Source of the DNA: Bacillota bacterium
Lineage (GTDB): Bacteria > Bacillota > UBA4882 > UBA8346
Direction of reading: 5' to 3'
Assembly: GCA_023435225.1 (NCBI GenBank)
Contig: JAEYRX010000018.1
Location: 1-13,302 of the forward strand
Length of the DNA: 13,302 nucleotides
Below, piece after piece: positions 6,051 to 13,117 of the stretch. The notes beneath the pieces were generated by a model. The model searched no databases, was not told where the DNA came from, and worked only from the letters and a program-made list of their open reading frames with translations. The translations under genes and the position numbers were made by a program. The first letter of the stretch is position 1. The number at the start of each line of letters is the position of its first letter.

Positions 6051-6683
6051 ATAGTGAAAGATATTGCTAATGAACGAAATAGGGTAGTCAGGGAGTTCCA
6101 TGATACTTTGGGGCACTCTTTAACCGTTTTATTGATGCTTATGAAAGCGATTCGAATTGAAATGTTAAATAATCCATTGGCTTCACAAAAGAAAATTGAT
6201 GAAGGAATAAAAATTGCCCAATCGGAACTTAACGAACTGCGCCGTTCCGTTAATGGGTATATATATAACATGGATGTTTTTGAGAATATCGAAAACTTGG
6301 TGCAACAAAGCCGGAATTTGGGTGTTGACATAAACCTTACGGTGATTGGAAAAGAGAGCTATGACGGAATTCCTGTTTCAATACATAAATACAAACTATC
6401 GGATACGATTTATAAAATCTGCAAGGAAGCGGTTACCAATTCATTTCGTCATGGTGAAGCTTCCGAGATTAATATCATTATTAAATTTGAAAATGATAAA
6501 GCAGTGCTTTACATAATTGATAACGGTCGTGGATGCCGGGAATTAGTTAAAGGGTGCGGTTTATTCGGGATGACTGAACGGGTTAACGAACTTAATGGTT
6601 TAATTAAGTTTAGTTCCAATGAAGAATCCGGTTTTAATAGCCGGGCGGAAATACCTTTAACATTAAGTTTTTTGCCGGGGTAA
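6021..6683 (+). CDS. Truncated histidine kinase (catalytic core only), HK3
   Basis: Homologous to the last third of HK1 and HK2, beginning just before the phosphoacceptor box. It retains ERNRVVREFHDTLGHS (phospho-His codon at 6099-6101), the N box KEAVTNSFRHG, DNGRGC and GLFGMTERVNEL. The seven-TM sensor, PAS region and coiled coil are missing; homology starts at about 6054, directly after hairpin element D. The kinase core is uninterrupted, so a soluble, signal-independent kinase is possible, but the gene may equally be a decaying fragment. The start is uncertain: ATG 6021 has AGGG at 6012-6015 within the hairpin loop and apex as a possible ribosome binding site; ATG 6000 lies inside the inner stem without one; GTG 6054 lies just after the element. 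It follows RR2 in the same direction and may be cotranscribed with it. No terminator is obvious after it. Confidence 0.7.
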   Translation: MQVTKFNSTYIVKDIANERNRVVREFHDTLGHSLTVLLMLMKAIRIEMLNNPLASQKKIDEGIKIAQSELNELRRSVNGYIYNMDVFENIENLVQQSRNLGVDINLTVIGKESYDGIPVSIHKYKLSDTIYKICKEAVTNSFRHGEASEINIIIKFENDKAVLYIIDNGRGCRELVKGCGLFGMTERVNELNGLIKFSSNEESGFNSRAEIPLTLSFLPG

Positions 6684-6701
6684 GGAATTTTAAGTTTTGG
6701 G

Positions 6702-6734
6702 TGACAAATGTCATCCTTTAAATGACAAATGTCA
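6702..6734. promoter_or_regulatory. Tandem operator upstream of the repeat lipoprotein
   Basis: Two identical perfect sites TGACAAATGTCA at 6702-6713 and 6723-6734, 21 bp apart centre to centre. This is the best-conserved pair in the window. The -35 box starts 3 nt downstream of the second site. Confidence 0.75.
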
Positions 6735-6736
6735 TA

Positions 6737-6766
6737 TTTACAGCTTAATAGATAAAATAATAAAAT
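6737..6766 (+). promoter_or_regulatory. Promoter of the repeat lipoprotein gene
   Basis: TTTACA (6737-6742) and TAAAAT (6761-6766) are separated by 18 bp, the same spacing and the same operator offset as the RR2 promoter. The leader of roughly 90 nt contains a weak hairpin formed by CCTTG/CAAGG and ATTAG/CTAAT around 6802-6843. Confidence 0.6.
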
Positions 6767-6864
6767 TAAGTTAGAAGACTTAAAAAAGTGAAAAAATATA
6801 TTCCTTGAAGATTGATTAGGTAAAGTTAAACTAATTATACAAGGTTTAAATTATGGAGATCTAA

Positions 6865-7380
6865 ATGAGTAGAATTTATTTAGTTAAATTTACGTTAGTA
6901 ATTATTATATTCTCGCTAATTACTGGTTGTAGTGGGGGCGGCGGTGGAACGGAAAAGATCTATCCTGAGGGCAACCGCCAAAAACAGGCTTGTTTTTGGA
7001 AAATTTCCGGAGCAAATACGGAGCGGCTCATTCTTCCCGGGGTTGGGGGCTATGATGCGGAAGCAAAATCAATTATCGTAGTTGATGGGGTAGTCTATAC
7101 CGCGGGGAGTTATTACAACGGTCAAAAATGGATTGCTTGTTATTGGGAAGGGACAACCCGCAGGGATCTGGAAACGGATGGCGCCTCCAGAGCGGAATCC
7201 ATTATAGTTAATAGTGGGACGGTTTATACCGCCGGTTATATCGGCAGGCCCAATTGGAATTGTTATTCATGCTATTGGAGGGATAATACTCGGATTGAAC
7301 TTCCTAATGACGGCAGCGCTTCGATGGCTTATTCGATTGCAACTTCCGGCGATTCGATTTATATTGCAGGATATTACTAG
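6865..7380 (+). CDS. Short lipoprotein with propeller-like repeats
   Basis: A protein of 171 residues. The signal peptide ends in the lipobox ITGC with the lipidated Cys at residue 22, followed by SGGGGG, so it is anchored to the cell membrane outer face. The rest consists of nearly three repeats of about 40-47 residues, each with an ACFW/ACYW/CYW strand, a LILPG/LETDG/LPNDG turn, a SIIV-type strand and a (V/I)Y(T/I)AG strand. Such repeats usually occur in larger numbers and build beta-propellers; here the chain stops with IYIAGYY after the third, which suggests truncation, with a MITE 25 bp beyond the stop. ATG 6865 has GGAG at 6854-6857. The tandem-operator promoter upstream implies control by the local response regulators. 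Function is unknown; a surface binding or sensing role is conceivable. Confidence 0.8.
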   Translation: MSRIYLVKFTLVIIIFSLITGCSGGGGGTEKIYPEGNRQKQACFWKISGANTERLILPGVGGYDAEAKSIIVVDGVVYTAGSYYNGQKWIACYWEGTTRRDLETDGASRAESIIVNSGTVYTAGYIGRPNWNCYSCYWRDNTRIELPNDGSASMAYSIATSGDSIYIAGYY

Positions 7381-7404
7381 AACTAACAAATAATGATGAG
7401 CTAA

Positions 7405-7501
7405 GGAAGCGCTAATTAATCCGATTTTGTGCGAGCAAATATGCGGTATTAGGCATTTTGCGAAGCGCAAATCGTTACTTATTCAATTAATCAGCGCTTC
7501 C
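7405..7501 (+). mobile_element. IS5-like MITE, copy 2 (97 bp)
   Basis: Nearly identical to the copy at 2149-2246. The left repeat GGAAGCGCTAATTAAT (7405-7420) has one mismatch to the right repeat ATTAATCAGCGCTTCC (7486-7501). It is flanked by CTAA on both sides (7401-7404 and 7502-7505), matching the YTAR-type 4-bp target duplication known for the IS5 group. The inner loop GGTATTAG is at 7445-7452. A deletion and substitutions weaken the middle stem (GCGCAAATCG instead of GCACAAAATCG). No coding capacity. Confidence 0.87.
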
Positions 7502-7517
7502 CTAAATATTTGATAAT
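7489..7517 (+). promoter_or_regulatory. Candidate promoter of HK2 at the MITE edge
   Basis: GATAAT (7512-7517) lies 17 bp after AATCAG (7489-7494) in the right MITE repeat, the same geometry as at HK1. The -35 match is poor. No TGACA-N2-TGTCA operator is present. Confidence 0.4.
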
Positions 7518-7581
7518 GAAAATTTTGATTCGACAAAAAAACCAAAATTTAATACACATTTTTAATTAACGCGAGGGCCCT

Positions 7582-9399
7582 ATGATAGATTTCATTTTCA
7601 GACCAATCGCGCTACTGCCGTTTTTTTCGGCAATATCAATCTTAATAACTATCATCTTTTATCTTACCAAATCCAAAAAGACGGCTTTATTATTTAGTTT
7701 TTTGGCTTTACAAGTTATTGTTTTTTTATGGCCATTCGGTCAAGCGATCCAGTATTGTGCCGCCGACAACCAAACCGTGCTCATTACCGTTTATTTGATC
7801 CATACATCCATTAATTTTCTGGGACTGGTATGGCTTTTATTTGCAATGCACTTTACCAGTGTCGACAGTTCGGTTAACTATCGAAAAATTTTTCCGTTGT
7901 TCATAATGCCATTCTTATTTTATATTGTGTTTCTGACCAATCAATATCACCATTTATATTTTAAGGAAATTGGTTATGATTCGAGAATTGTAATTATGGT
8001 TAAATACGGGTGGTTGTTTTGGTTTGGAGTATTAATTAATTACGGTTATACTATCGCCGGAATCATTATGTTAATGAAATATGCATATAAACAGGCTGGT
8101 TTAGCCAAAAGTCAATCCTTGATCTTGGCCTCTGCCCCGATGGCTTCGTTTTTAGTATCTTTCTTTTGTAATATATATATTATTGTCGCTAATATGTCAG
8201 CGCCTAAATTCTTTGACTTCACTTCTACTTGCTTCACAATTTCAATGCTAATGTTTTCGGTTGCTACATTTCGATACCGGTTTCTTAATATAAATCCGGG
8301 AGCTTTTAAAAGAACCTTTGAAAATTTGCATGATTCGATTTTAGTAGTTGATAATTATAATTGTATCGCCAACCTAAATGATTCCTTTGTTGATAATTTT
8401 GGTAATTACAGCTCTAATGATAAAGTGAACTCTTTTGTTAATCGCTTACAAAATATAATGATAAAAAATCAAGAGTCGGAAAAGATACTGGCGGCAATTG
8501 AAAATGGCATTGATAAACCGGTCGCTGTTGGGAAGCTTGTTTTAACAGAACCGTTTAATAAAACCTACGAGGTTATTATTCAAACATTGGATTATCAAAA
8601 AAAAGCTTACCGCGGAAGAATCATTACTTTTCATGAGATTACCGAATATAACAGTTTACTTGAAGAGTTACACCGGAAAAATGAAGAACTTTTTAATAAC
8701 AACCAAAAACTAAACGAGCATTTGAGAATAGTGGAAGAATTAGCGGTCGCCAATGAACGAAACCGGGTATCAAGAGAGATTCATGATACTTTAGGCCATT
8801 CTTTGACTTTACTGATTATGTTGATGAAGGCGGCTAAAATTAAAGTAGTCAAGAATCCTACAGAAGCTAAAGAACAGTTAACGGAAGGAATAAAAGTTGC
8901 CCAAACAAAACTAAATGAATTAAGGGCTTCAATTGGAGGATTATTAGCAAATGACATCAGTGATATGAATATATTTGATAGTATAAGTAGTTTGGGGCAT
9001 TATATGGAAAATTTAGGGATACACATTGAATTTACCGCTATTGGAAAAGAAATCTATACAAAAATGATCTCTTCGATATTTAAGTTTAAACTATCGGATG
9101 CCATATACAAGATTAGTATGGAAGCAATAACCAACTCACTTCGCCATGGCAATGCCACGGTAATAAATATTATTGTAAAATTTAGTCCCATAAAAGTTAA
9201 TCTTTTTATAATCGATAACGGAAGCGGCTGCCGGCAAATCATCAAAGGTTTTGGGTTAATAGGGATGGAGGAAAGGGTCAACGAATTAAAAGGTAAAATC
9301 AAATATGGTTCCGATGGAGAGTCAGGCTTTAATATTCATGTAGAATTGCCTATGGAAAATGTAAATAAACAATTAATTGATCAGATTAGAAATAATTAA
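7582..9399 (+). CDS. Membrane sensor histidine kinase HK2 (7TM-PAS-HisKA_3-HATPase)
   Basis: A protein of 605 residues, paralogous to HK1 along its full length. Seven membrane segments fill about residues 5-235, followed by the PAS-like ENLHDSILVVDNYNCIANL, a short coiled coil and ERNRVSREIHDTLGHS with the phospho-His at residue 401. The ATPase domain shows MEAITNSLRHG, DNGSGC and GFGLIGMEERV. ATG 7582 has GAGGG at 7573-7577. The sensor part diverges more from HK1 than the kinase core does, so the two may sense different cues while feeding the same regulators (inference). No regulator gene follows; only a short sequence resembling the start of RR1 and then a terminator. HK2 is therefore an orphan that probably signals to RR1 or RR2. 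Confidence 0.93.
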   Translation: MIDFIFRPIALLPFFSAISILITIIFYLTKSKKTALLFSFLALQVIVFLWPFGQAIQYCAADNQTVLITVYLIHTSINFLGLVWLLFAMHFTSVDSSVNYRKIFPLFIMPFLFYIVFLTNQYHHLYFKEIGYDSRIVIMVKYGWLFWFGVLINYGYTIAGIIMLMKYAYKQAGLAKSQSLILASAPMASFLVSFFCNIYIIVANMSAPKFFDFTSTCFTISMLMFSVATFRYRFLNINPGAFKRTFENLHDSILVVDNYNCIANLNDSFVDNFGNYSSNDKVNSFVNRLQNIMIKNQESEKILAAIENGIDKPVAVGKLVLTEPFNKTYEVIIQTLDYQKKAYRGRIITFHEITEYNSLLEELHRKNEELFNNNQKLNEHLRIVEELAVANERNRVSREIHDTLGHSLTLLIMLMKAAKIKVVKNPTEAKEQLTEGIKVAQTKLNELRASIGGLLANDISDMNIFDSISSLGHYMENLGIHIEFTAIGKEIYTKMISSIFKFKLSDAIYKISMEAITNSLRHGNATVINIIVKFSPIKVNLFIIDNGSGCRQIIKGFGLIGMEERVNELKGKIKYGSDGESGFNIHVELPMENVNKQLIDQIRNN

Positions 9400-9410
9400 G
9401 GATAAGCCAT

Positions 9411-9446
9411 GGAGGAACTAAATTTTAGATATTATTGATTCAATGA
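9411..9446 (+). pseudogene. Possible remnant of a deleted response regulator start
   Basis: Just after HK2, GGAGG (9411-9415) is followed by TTAGATATTATTGATT. At the same place after HK1 the sequence is GGAGGTGA followed by TTAGTATATTATTGGTT, the start of RR1. The resemblance in sequence and position suggests that HK2 once had an overlapping or adjacent regulator gene, now deleted to its first few codons. The match is short and could be chance. Confidence 0.3.
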
Positions 9447-9447
9447 A

Positions 9448-9476
9448 ACGCTAAACTGAAAATTGGCGTCTTTTTT
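9448..9476 (+). terminator. Intrinsic terminator after HK2
   Basis: ACGCTAA (9448-9454) pairs with TTGGCGT (9463-9469), with one wobble, around an 8-nt loop; after one C come six T residues (9471-9476). It ends the HK2 transcript before the next operator pair. Confidence 0.75.
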
Positions 9477-9500
9477 ATTTGTTCACATATAGCCGGAAAA

Positions 9501-9534
9501 TGACATTTGTCATTTTTAAACATGACATTTGTTA
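9501..9534. promoter_or_regulatory. Tandem operator upstream of the 575-residue exported protein
   Basis: TGACATTTGTCA (9501-9512) and TGACATTTGTTA (9523-9534) are TGACA-N2-TGTCA sites 22 bp apart, the second with one mismatch. The centre reads TT instead of AA. A candidate promoter follows: TATAGA (9535-9540), 17 bp, GATAAT (9558-9563). Confidence 0.7.
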
Positions 9535-9610
9535 TATAGATATTCAAAAGTAAAAATGATAATTTTGAAGAGTGATGATTATGGAAAAAATTAAATGAGG
9601 TGACTATTTT

Positions 9611-11338
9611 ATGAAACGAATTGCTTTTTTAGTTATTGTGACTATTTTGGTAATGTTTTTTTCAATGACTGTGTTCAGCGCCGATTTTTTTCTTTATGAT
9701 TGGGAAACAAATAAAATCTTACATATGGGGACAAACGATACTACTTTTGTTGAACGGATTCAAATGGATAAAAAACCTGAATTAATGATGCCCACTAGTG
9801 ATCCCGAAAAATTTCTGGCTGCTTTTTTTCCGAACACTGACCCGTGGACTGGCAGAGGATTTACCCTTTTCAAACCAAAAAAATATTTGGATAAGGAACT
9901 TGGGAAATTAATACTCTATAATATTAATTCCGGACGGACCGAAGATTTAGTTGAATTGGGATATGCTCCTTTTTCCTGGGAATATACGAAAGACCGCAAG
10001 CATTTTTTTGTCGTCTATCGAACTGTTTTAGATGATTTAAATGCGCCATTGGAATTGCTCCATTATGACCTGGTTACCCAAAAAAGTGAGAAAACAACCT
10101 TACCTTCTCATATCAAGAACGTCAATCAAATCGTACTTAATCCGGAAGTGAAAAAAATATATATTTTAGGTGATAATGTTCTGTTTCATATGAAAGCGCT
10201 TTGGATTGGCAAATCAAAACCGGTAACAAGCGGTACACCCGAGTTGATAACCTTCAATTATTCACCTTTAAATAGCGGTGAATCAATGCCATTGGACTAT
10301 ACCCCGTTGAAATTTTATCTGTTAAGTAAAGACCGGGGTATACTTTTAGCTCAAAATTACAAAATAGTTCCTCCGAATCTCATAGATTATAAAGAAGGGG
10401 TAATTAAATATCTCAATCTTAATAACAATAGTGTAATTGAAGAACAACCGGTTGAATTCGGTAAAATATTAACTCATTGGTTGAAAAAGGAGAATATCCT
10501 TACCTTGGTTTGTTTTCAGAAAAAGACCGCCAATATTCTTAAAATTACTTCCGATAGCTTTAAAAAGAACCAGATAGAAGGGAAATATAATATTTGTGAT
10601 TATGAGTATTTTCCTGATAAGGACTGTTTTTATTTGTTATCTGATAAAGAATTCCGGGTAATTGATTATCAAACAAATACCATTACAAATTATGACACTG
10701 ATTCAAACTGGGCTAAAAAAACGCCTTATAGTATTTCTCGTATCCCCGATTCGGATTTAGTGGCATTATACTGTTTTGAAGGTGGTAAAGTTAAATTTTT
10801 TGATTTAAAAGAAAATAAATTAATTAGTAGGGTATCTTGCGGTCGCACCGGGGTAAAGATGTTCAATTCTTTCGCATCATCGGTTTTCGATCTTGAAAAA
10901 TCCGCTAATACAGTAGTTACCACTGATCCTGAACAAACAAAATATTATATTTTTAATAAAATAACTAATGATATTACTGTGTATGACCGGAGTTTTCAGA
11001 ATAAAACTTATATTACGCTTCCGGAAAAAGGTTTAGGGATGTATATGATTAAAAAACCGGTTCTTCAAACGATTATCATTACTGATAAAAATATTTACCA
11101 ACTGGATTATACCGATCATACTCTCAATCCTATTTGTGAATTCAAGGAAAAAGCGGAGTCAATGTTTCTTTTCGAAGACCAAAACCGGATTATTTTAACT
11201 ACCGACCGGGAATTATTTGTTTTACACGCCCATTCCTTAAATGTTAATTACCGCGCTGGTTATTTCACTGATAAAAAAGAAACATATTCAAAAATTAAAC
11301 CCGGAGACCAAAGGTTTGATTTTATTATTACATTATAA
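9611..11338 (+). CDS. Exported protein of unknown function, probable beta-propeller
   Basis: A protein of 575 residues with a typical signal peptide (hydrophobic stretch about 4-20, likely cleavage after VFSA at residue 24) and no lipobox, so it is secreted or loosely attached. There is no transmembrane segment after the signal. The mature chain has many repeats of a beta-strand type in which a hydrophobic strand, a short turn with Asp/Asn and phrases such as LILYNINSG, LLHYDLVTQK, KFFDLKENK and IYILGDN recur, as in WD40-like or TolB-like propellers. I do not recognise a named family and see no catalytic motif. ATG 9611 has GAGGTGA at 9597-9603. Its own tandem-operator promoter lies upstream and an intrinsic terminator follows, so it is a single-gene unit under the probable control of RR1/RR2. 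It may bind surface polysaccharide or act as a sensor accessory (inference). Confidence 0.8.
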   Translation: MKRIAFLVIVTILVMFFSMTVFSADFFLYDWETNKILHMGTNDTTFVERIQMDKKPELMMPTSDPEKFLAAFFPNTDPWTGRGFTLFKPKKYLDKELGKLILYNINSGRTEDLVELGYAPFSWEYTKDRKHFFVVYRTVLDDLNAPLELLHYDLVTQKSEKTTLPSHIKNVNQIVLNPEVKKIYILGDNVLFHMKALWIGKSKPVTSGTPELITFNYSPLNSGESMPLDYTPLKFYLLSKDRGILLAQNYKIVPPNLIDYKEGVIKYLNLNNNSVIEEQPVEFGKILTHWLKKENILTLVCFQKKTANILKITSDSFKKNQIEGKYNICDYEYFPDKDCFYLLSDKEFRVIDYQTNTITNYDTDSNWAKKTPYSISRIPDSDLVALYCFEGGKVKFFDLKENKLISRVSCGRTGVKMFNSFASSVFDLEKSANTVVTTDPEQTKYYIFNKITNDITVYDRSFQNKTYITLPEKGLGMYMIKKPVLQTIIITDKNIYQLDYTDHTLNPICEFKEKAESMFLFEDQNRIILTTDRELFVLHAHSLNVNYRAGYFTDKKETYSKIKPGDQRFDFIITL

Positions 11339-11352
11339 AAACATTTAGTAAG

Positions 11353-11393
11353 AAAATGACGATGTCATTATATTCACGATAATCGTCATTTTT
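11353..11393 (+). terminator. Intrinsic terminator after the 575-residue protein
   Basis: AAAATGACGAT (11353-11363) pairs perfectly over 11 bp with ATCGTCATTTT (11382-11392), with an 18-nt loop and a run of five T residues at the 3' end. The left arm with the following GTCA reads TGACGATGTCA, which resembles the operator, but the terminator reading explains it better. Confidence 0.7.
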
Positions 11394-11430
11394 ATATTAA
11401 TATAACCACATAAACTTTTTTTGTTGAAGG

Positions 11431-11491
11431 GCATTGCCGGTTAAGAGATTTAATCCCAAATATCATAAATTCGGATATTGTTGGGTAATGC
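11431..11491. repeat. Imperfect hairpin upstream of the GH16 operator
   Basis: CCCAA-ATATC (11455-11464) pairs with GATAT-TG-TTGGG (11474-11485) around a 9-nt loop, with GCATT (11431-11435) / AATGC (11487-11491) as a possible outer stem. It lies in the 267-bp gap before the GH16 gene. The loop does not match GGYTTTWG. Confidence 0.4.
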
Positions 11492-11522
11492 AAAAAATAA
11501 CGGATTCGTTAATGATTTAAAA

Positions 11523-11556
11523 TGACAAATGTCATGCCCGGAAATGACATTTGTCA
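11523..11556. promoter_or_regulatory. Tandem operator upstream of the GH16 lipoprotein
   Basis: Two perfect sites, TGACAAATGTCA (11523-11534) and TGACATTTGTCA (11545-11556), 22 bp apart. A promoter is less clear than elsewhere: ATGACA (11544-11549) with CATAAA (11567-11572) at 17 bp would overlap the second site. An ATG inside the first site at 11522 opens a longer frame but has no ribosome binding site. Confidence 0.72.
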
Positions 11557-11605
11557 AGGTATATCGCATAAAAAAACCGGCAACAATGGTCCGGGGGTGT
11601 TATTA

Positions 11606-12472
11606 TTGAAAAAAATACAGCAAAATAGTTTTATTCGCTTGAGTATTTTCTTAGTTCTTTTATTAATGCTTTTGTCTTTTACGGCTTGCAGTAATAATTC
11701 GGGAGGGAAGAAAGAAGAGTTGCCCACGACCCAGCCACCCACAACCGAGCCACCTACAACTCAGCCGCCTACAACCGAGCCATCCACTTACAACGGATCG
11801 CCTTTTTTCGATGGTTTCGATGCTGGTAAGATTGACGAAACAGTCTGGCGGATAGCAACTTGGAATGAACATGACGGACAAACCGGCAGAGATAGATGTT
11901 ATGTAAAAGATGGACTTTTACACCTGGTATTTGAAAATGATTCAACTAATGGGTTTTTAAGCGCCGCGATTGAAACAAAACAAGAGTTTCTATACGGTCG
12001 CTGGGAAGCCAGAATGAAGTTTGCCGGTTTGCCGCGAATTTGCAATGCTATGTATACCATCGACTGGGACGATAAAACCAACAACAGTTCGGGGAGTGAC
12101 GGTACCAAACAAGAGATCGATATCGAGTTTTTAACCAGACAAATGAATATGATTAATTTTGCAATCCATCATCAAAATATACCTGCCGACAGTTTCCGGG
12201 TCCCGGATCTCGGTTTGGATTTTGATCCAGCGGCCGACTTTCATGTCTGGGGGTTCGACATTACACCGGAGAAGGTCCAATGGTTTGTCGACGATAAAGT
12301 GCTTAAAACATATACTTACAGTGGAAATCCTATTAAAATTAATGCTGACTATACTTTAAAATTTAATACCTGGAGCGGAGTCGCCTGGGTTACTAATGGA
12401 GTCACTCCACCAAAGGACACACCTGGACACTTTTTGATCGATTGGGTGAAATTTACACCATATACAAGATAA
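11606..12472 (+). CDS. GH16-family glucanase-like lipoprotein
   Basis: A protein of 288 residues from TTG 11606, preceded by GGGGGTG at 11593-11599. The signal peptide ends in the lipobox FTAC (lipidated Cys28). A Pro/Thr linker of QPPTT/EPPTT repeats (about 40-60) leads to a GH16 jelly-roll domain, which in this family hydrolyses internal beta-1,3 or mixed beta-1,3/1,4 glucan bonds. The catalytic signature ExDxE is visible as EIDIE: Glu170 (nucleophile), Asp172, Glu174 (acid/base). Flanking conserved segments include YGRWEARMKF, FHVWGFDITPEKVQWFVDD and the terminal IDWVKFTPY. Substrate cannot be decided: laminarin, lichenin and galactan enzymes share this fold. The frame stays open back to ATG 11522, but that start lies in the operator. 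The tandem operator upstream suggests induction by the local two-component system. The methyltransferase gene follows after 68 bp with no terminator between. Confidence 0.88.
   Translation: MKKIQQNSFIRLSIFLVLLLMLLSFTACSNNSGGKKEELPTTQPPTTEPPTTQPPTTEPSTYNGSPFFDGFDAGKIDETVWRIATWNEHDGQTGRDRCYVKDGLLHLVFENDSTNGFLSAAIETKQEFLYGRWEARMKFAGLPRICNAMYTIDWDDKTNNSSGSDGTKQEIDIEFLTRQMNMINFAIHHQNIPADSFRVPDLGLDFDPAADFHVWGFDITPEKVQWFVDDKVLKTYTYSGNPIKINADYTLKFNTWSGVAWVTNGVTPPKDTPGHFLIDWVKFTPYTR
11732..11785 (+). repeat. 15-bp tandem repeat encoding the Pro/Thr linker
   Basis: Three full units (11732-11746, 11747-11761, 11762-11776) and a partial one (11777-11785) encode alternating QPPTT and EPPTT, ending EPS. 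Third-position differences between units show some age. The number of units could vary by slippage and change linker length between the lipid anchor and the enzyme domain. Confidence 0.75.
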
Positions 12473-12540
12473 ATAAAAAGTACATAAAGATAAGTTATGG
12501 TGAAAATCAGAAAGAACGGATTTGAACGGAGGAATAAATT

Positions 12541-13068
12541 ATGAAAAAAAAGCTTCGATACATAATTGGTTCTATCATTGGATTCTCTATTTTTGTTTTG
12601 ATTATTCCTTGCCTATTATTCTTAGTTGCAAAAGGTTTCAATTCACTGATGCCTATTAAACTGATTAATAATCAATTCCTACAAACTATCATCGCAATAC
12701 CGTTATTTATTTTTGGTCTCGGGTATGAGATTTGGGCAAATGTTGCGTTGTTTAAGATTGGCAAAGGGGGACCATTGGAAGGGACCGGGTTTGCCGTCAG
12801 TCCGCCTACCGAAAAGCTAGTAACTACCGGACCGTACCAATATACCCGTAATCCGATGATGTTGGGAAATTTTTTAACCTATATCGCGGTCGCGATTTTT
12901 TTAGATTCGGTAATGATTTTGATAGTATTGGCGGCATTCTTAACTCACACTATCTATTATTTTAAGTTTGGTGAAGAAAAAAGACTGCTTAGAGATTTCG
13001 GGGATGAATTTATTGAGTATAAAAAAAGAGTACCGATGTTTATACCTTATATTAAAATTAGAAAATAG
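12541..13068 (+). CDS. ICMT/PEMT-type integral membrane methyltransferase
   Basis: A protein of 175 residues with about four hydrophobic segments (roughly 8-32, 46-68, 104-124 and 122-140). The C-terminal half carries the family signature of isoprenylcysteine carboxyl methyltransferase / phospholipid methyltransferase proteins: TTGPYQYTRNPMMLG, then a hydrophobic stretch, then GEEKRLLRDFGDEFIEYKKR and VPMFIP. These enzymes bind S-adenosylmethionine at the membrane interface and methylate a lipid or a lipid-like thiol or carboxyl; bacterial members mostly have unknown substrates. ATG 12541 has GGAGG about 8 nt upstream. It is probably cotranscribed with the GH16 gene and so may share its regulation, although a functional link is not evident. 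An intrinsic terminator follows 20 bp after the stop. The protein is complete in length for the family. Confidence 0.88.
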   Translation: MKKKLRYIIGSIIGFSIFVLIIPCLLFLVAKGFNSLMPIKLINNQFLQTIIAIPLFIFGLGYEIWANVALFKIGKGGPLEGTGFAVSPPTEKLVTTGPYQYTRNPMMLGNFLTYIAVAIFLDSVMILIVLAAFLTHTIYYFKFGEEKRLLRDFGDEFIEYKKRVPMFIPYIKIRK

Positions 13069-13087
13069 TTTTTTAATTAACCATAAG

Positions 13088-13117
13088 CGCCAAGCCAACA
13101 TGCTTGGTGTTTTTTTT
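13088..13117 (+). terminator. Intrinsic terminator after the methyltransferase
   Basis: CGCCAAGC (13088-13095) pairs with GCTTGGTG (13102-13109), including one wobble, around CAACAT, followed by eight T residues (13110-13117). A strong, textbook terminator closing the GH16-methyltransferase unit. Confidence 0.88.

Noticed and set aside
11353..11369. TGACGATGTCA as a fifth operator site
   Set aside because: It differs in spacing (11 bp rather than 12), is single, and is fully explained as the left arm and loop of an intrinsic terminator.
11522..11605. N-terminal extension of the GH16 gene from ATG 11522
   Set aside because: The ATG lies in the operator, has no ribosome binding site, and would place about 28 polar residues before a normal lipoprotein signal peptide.
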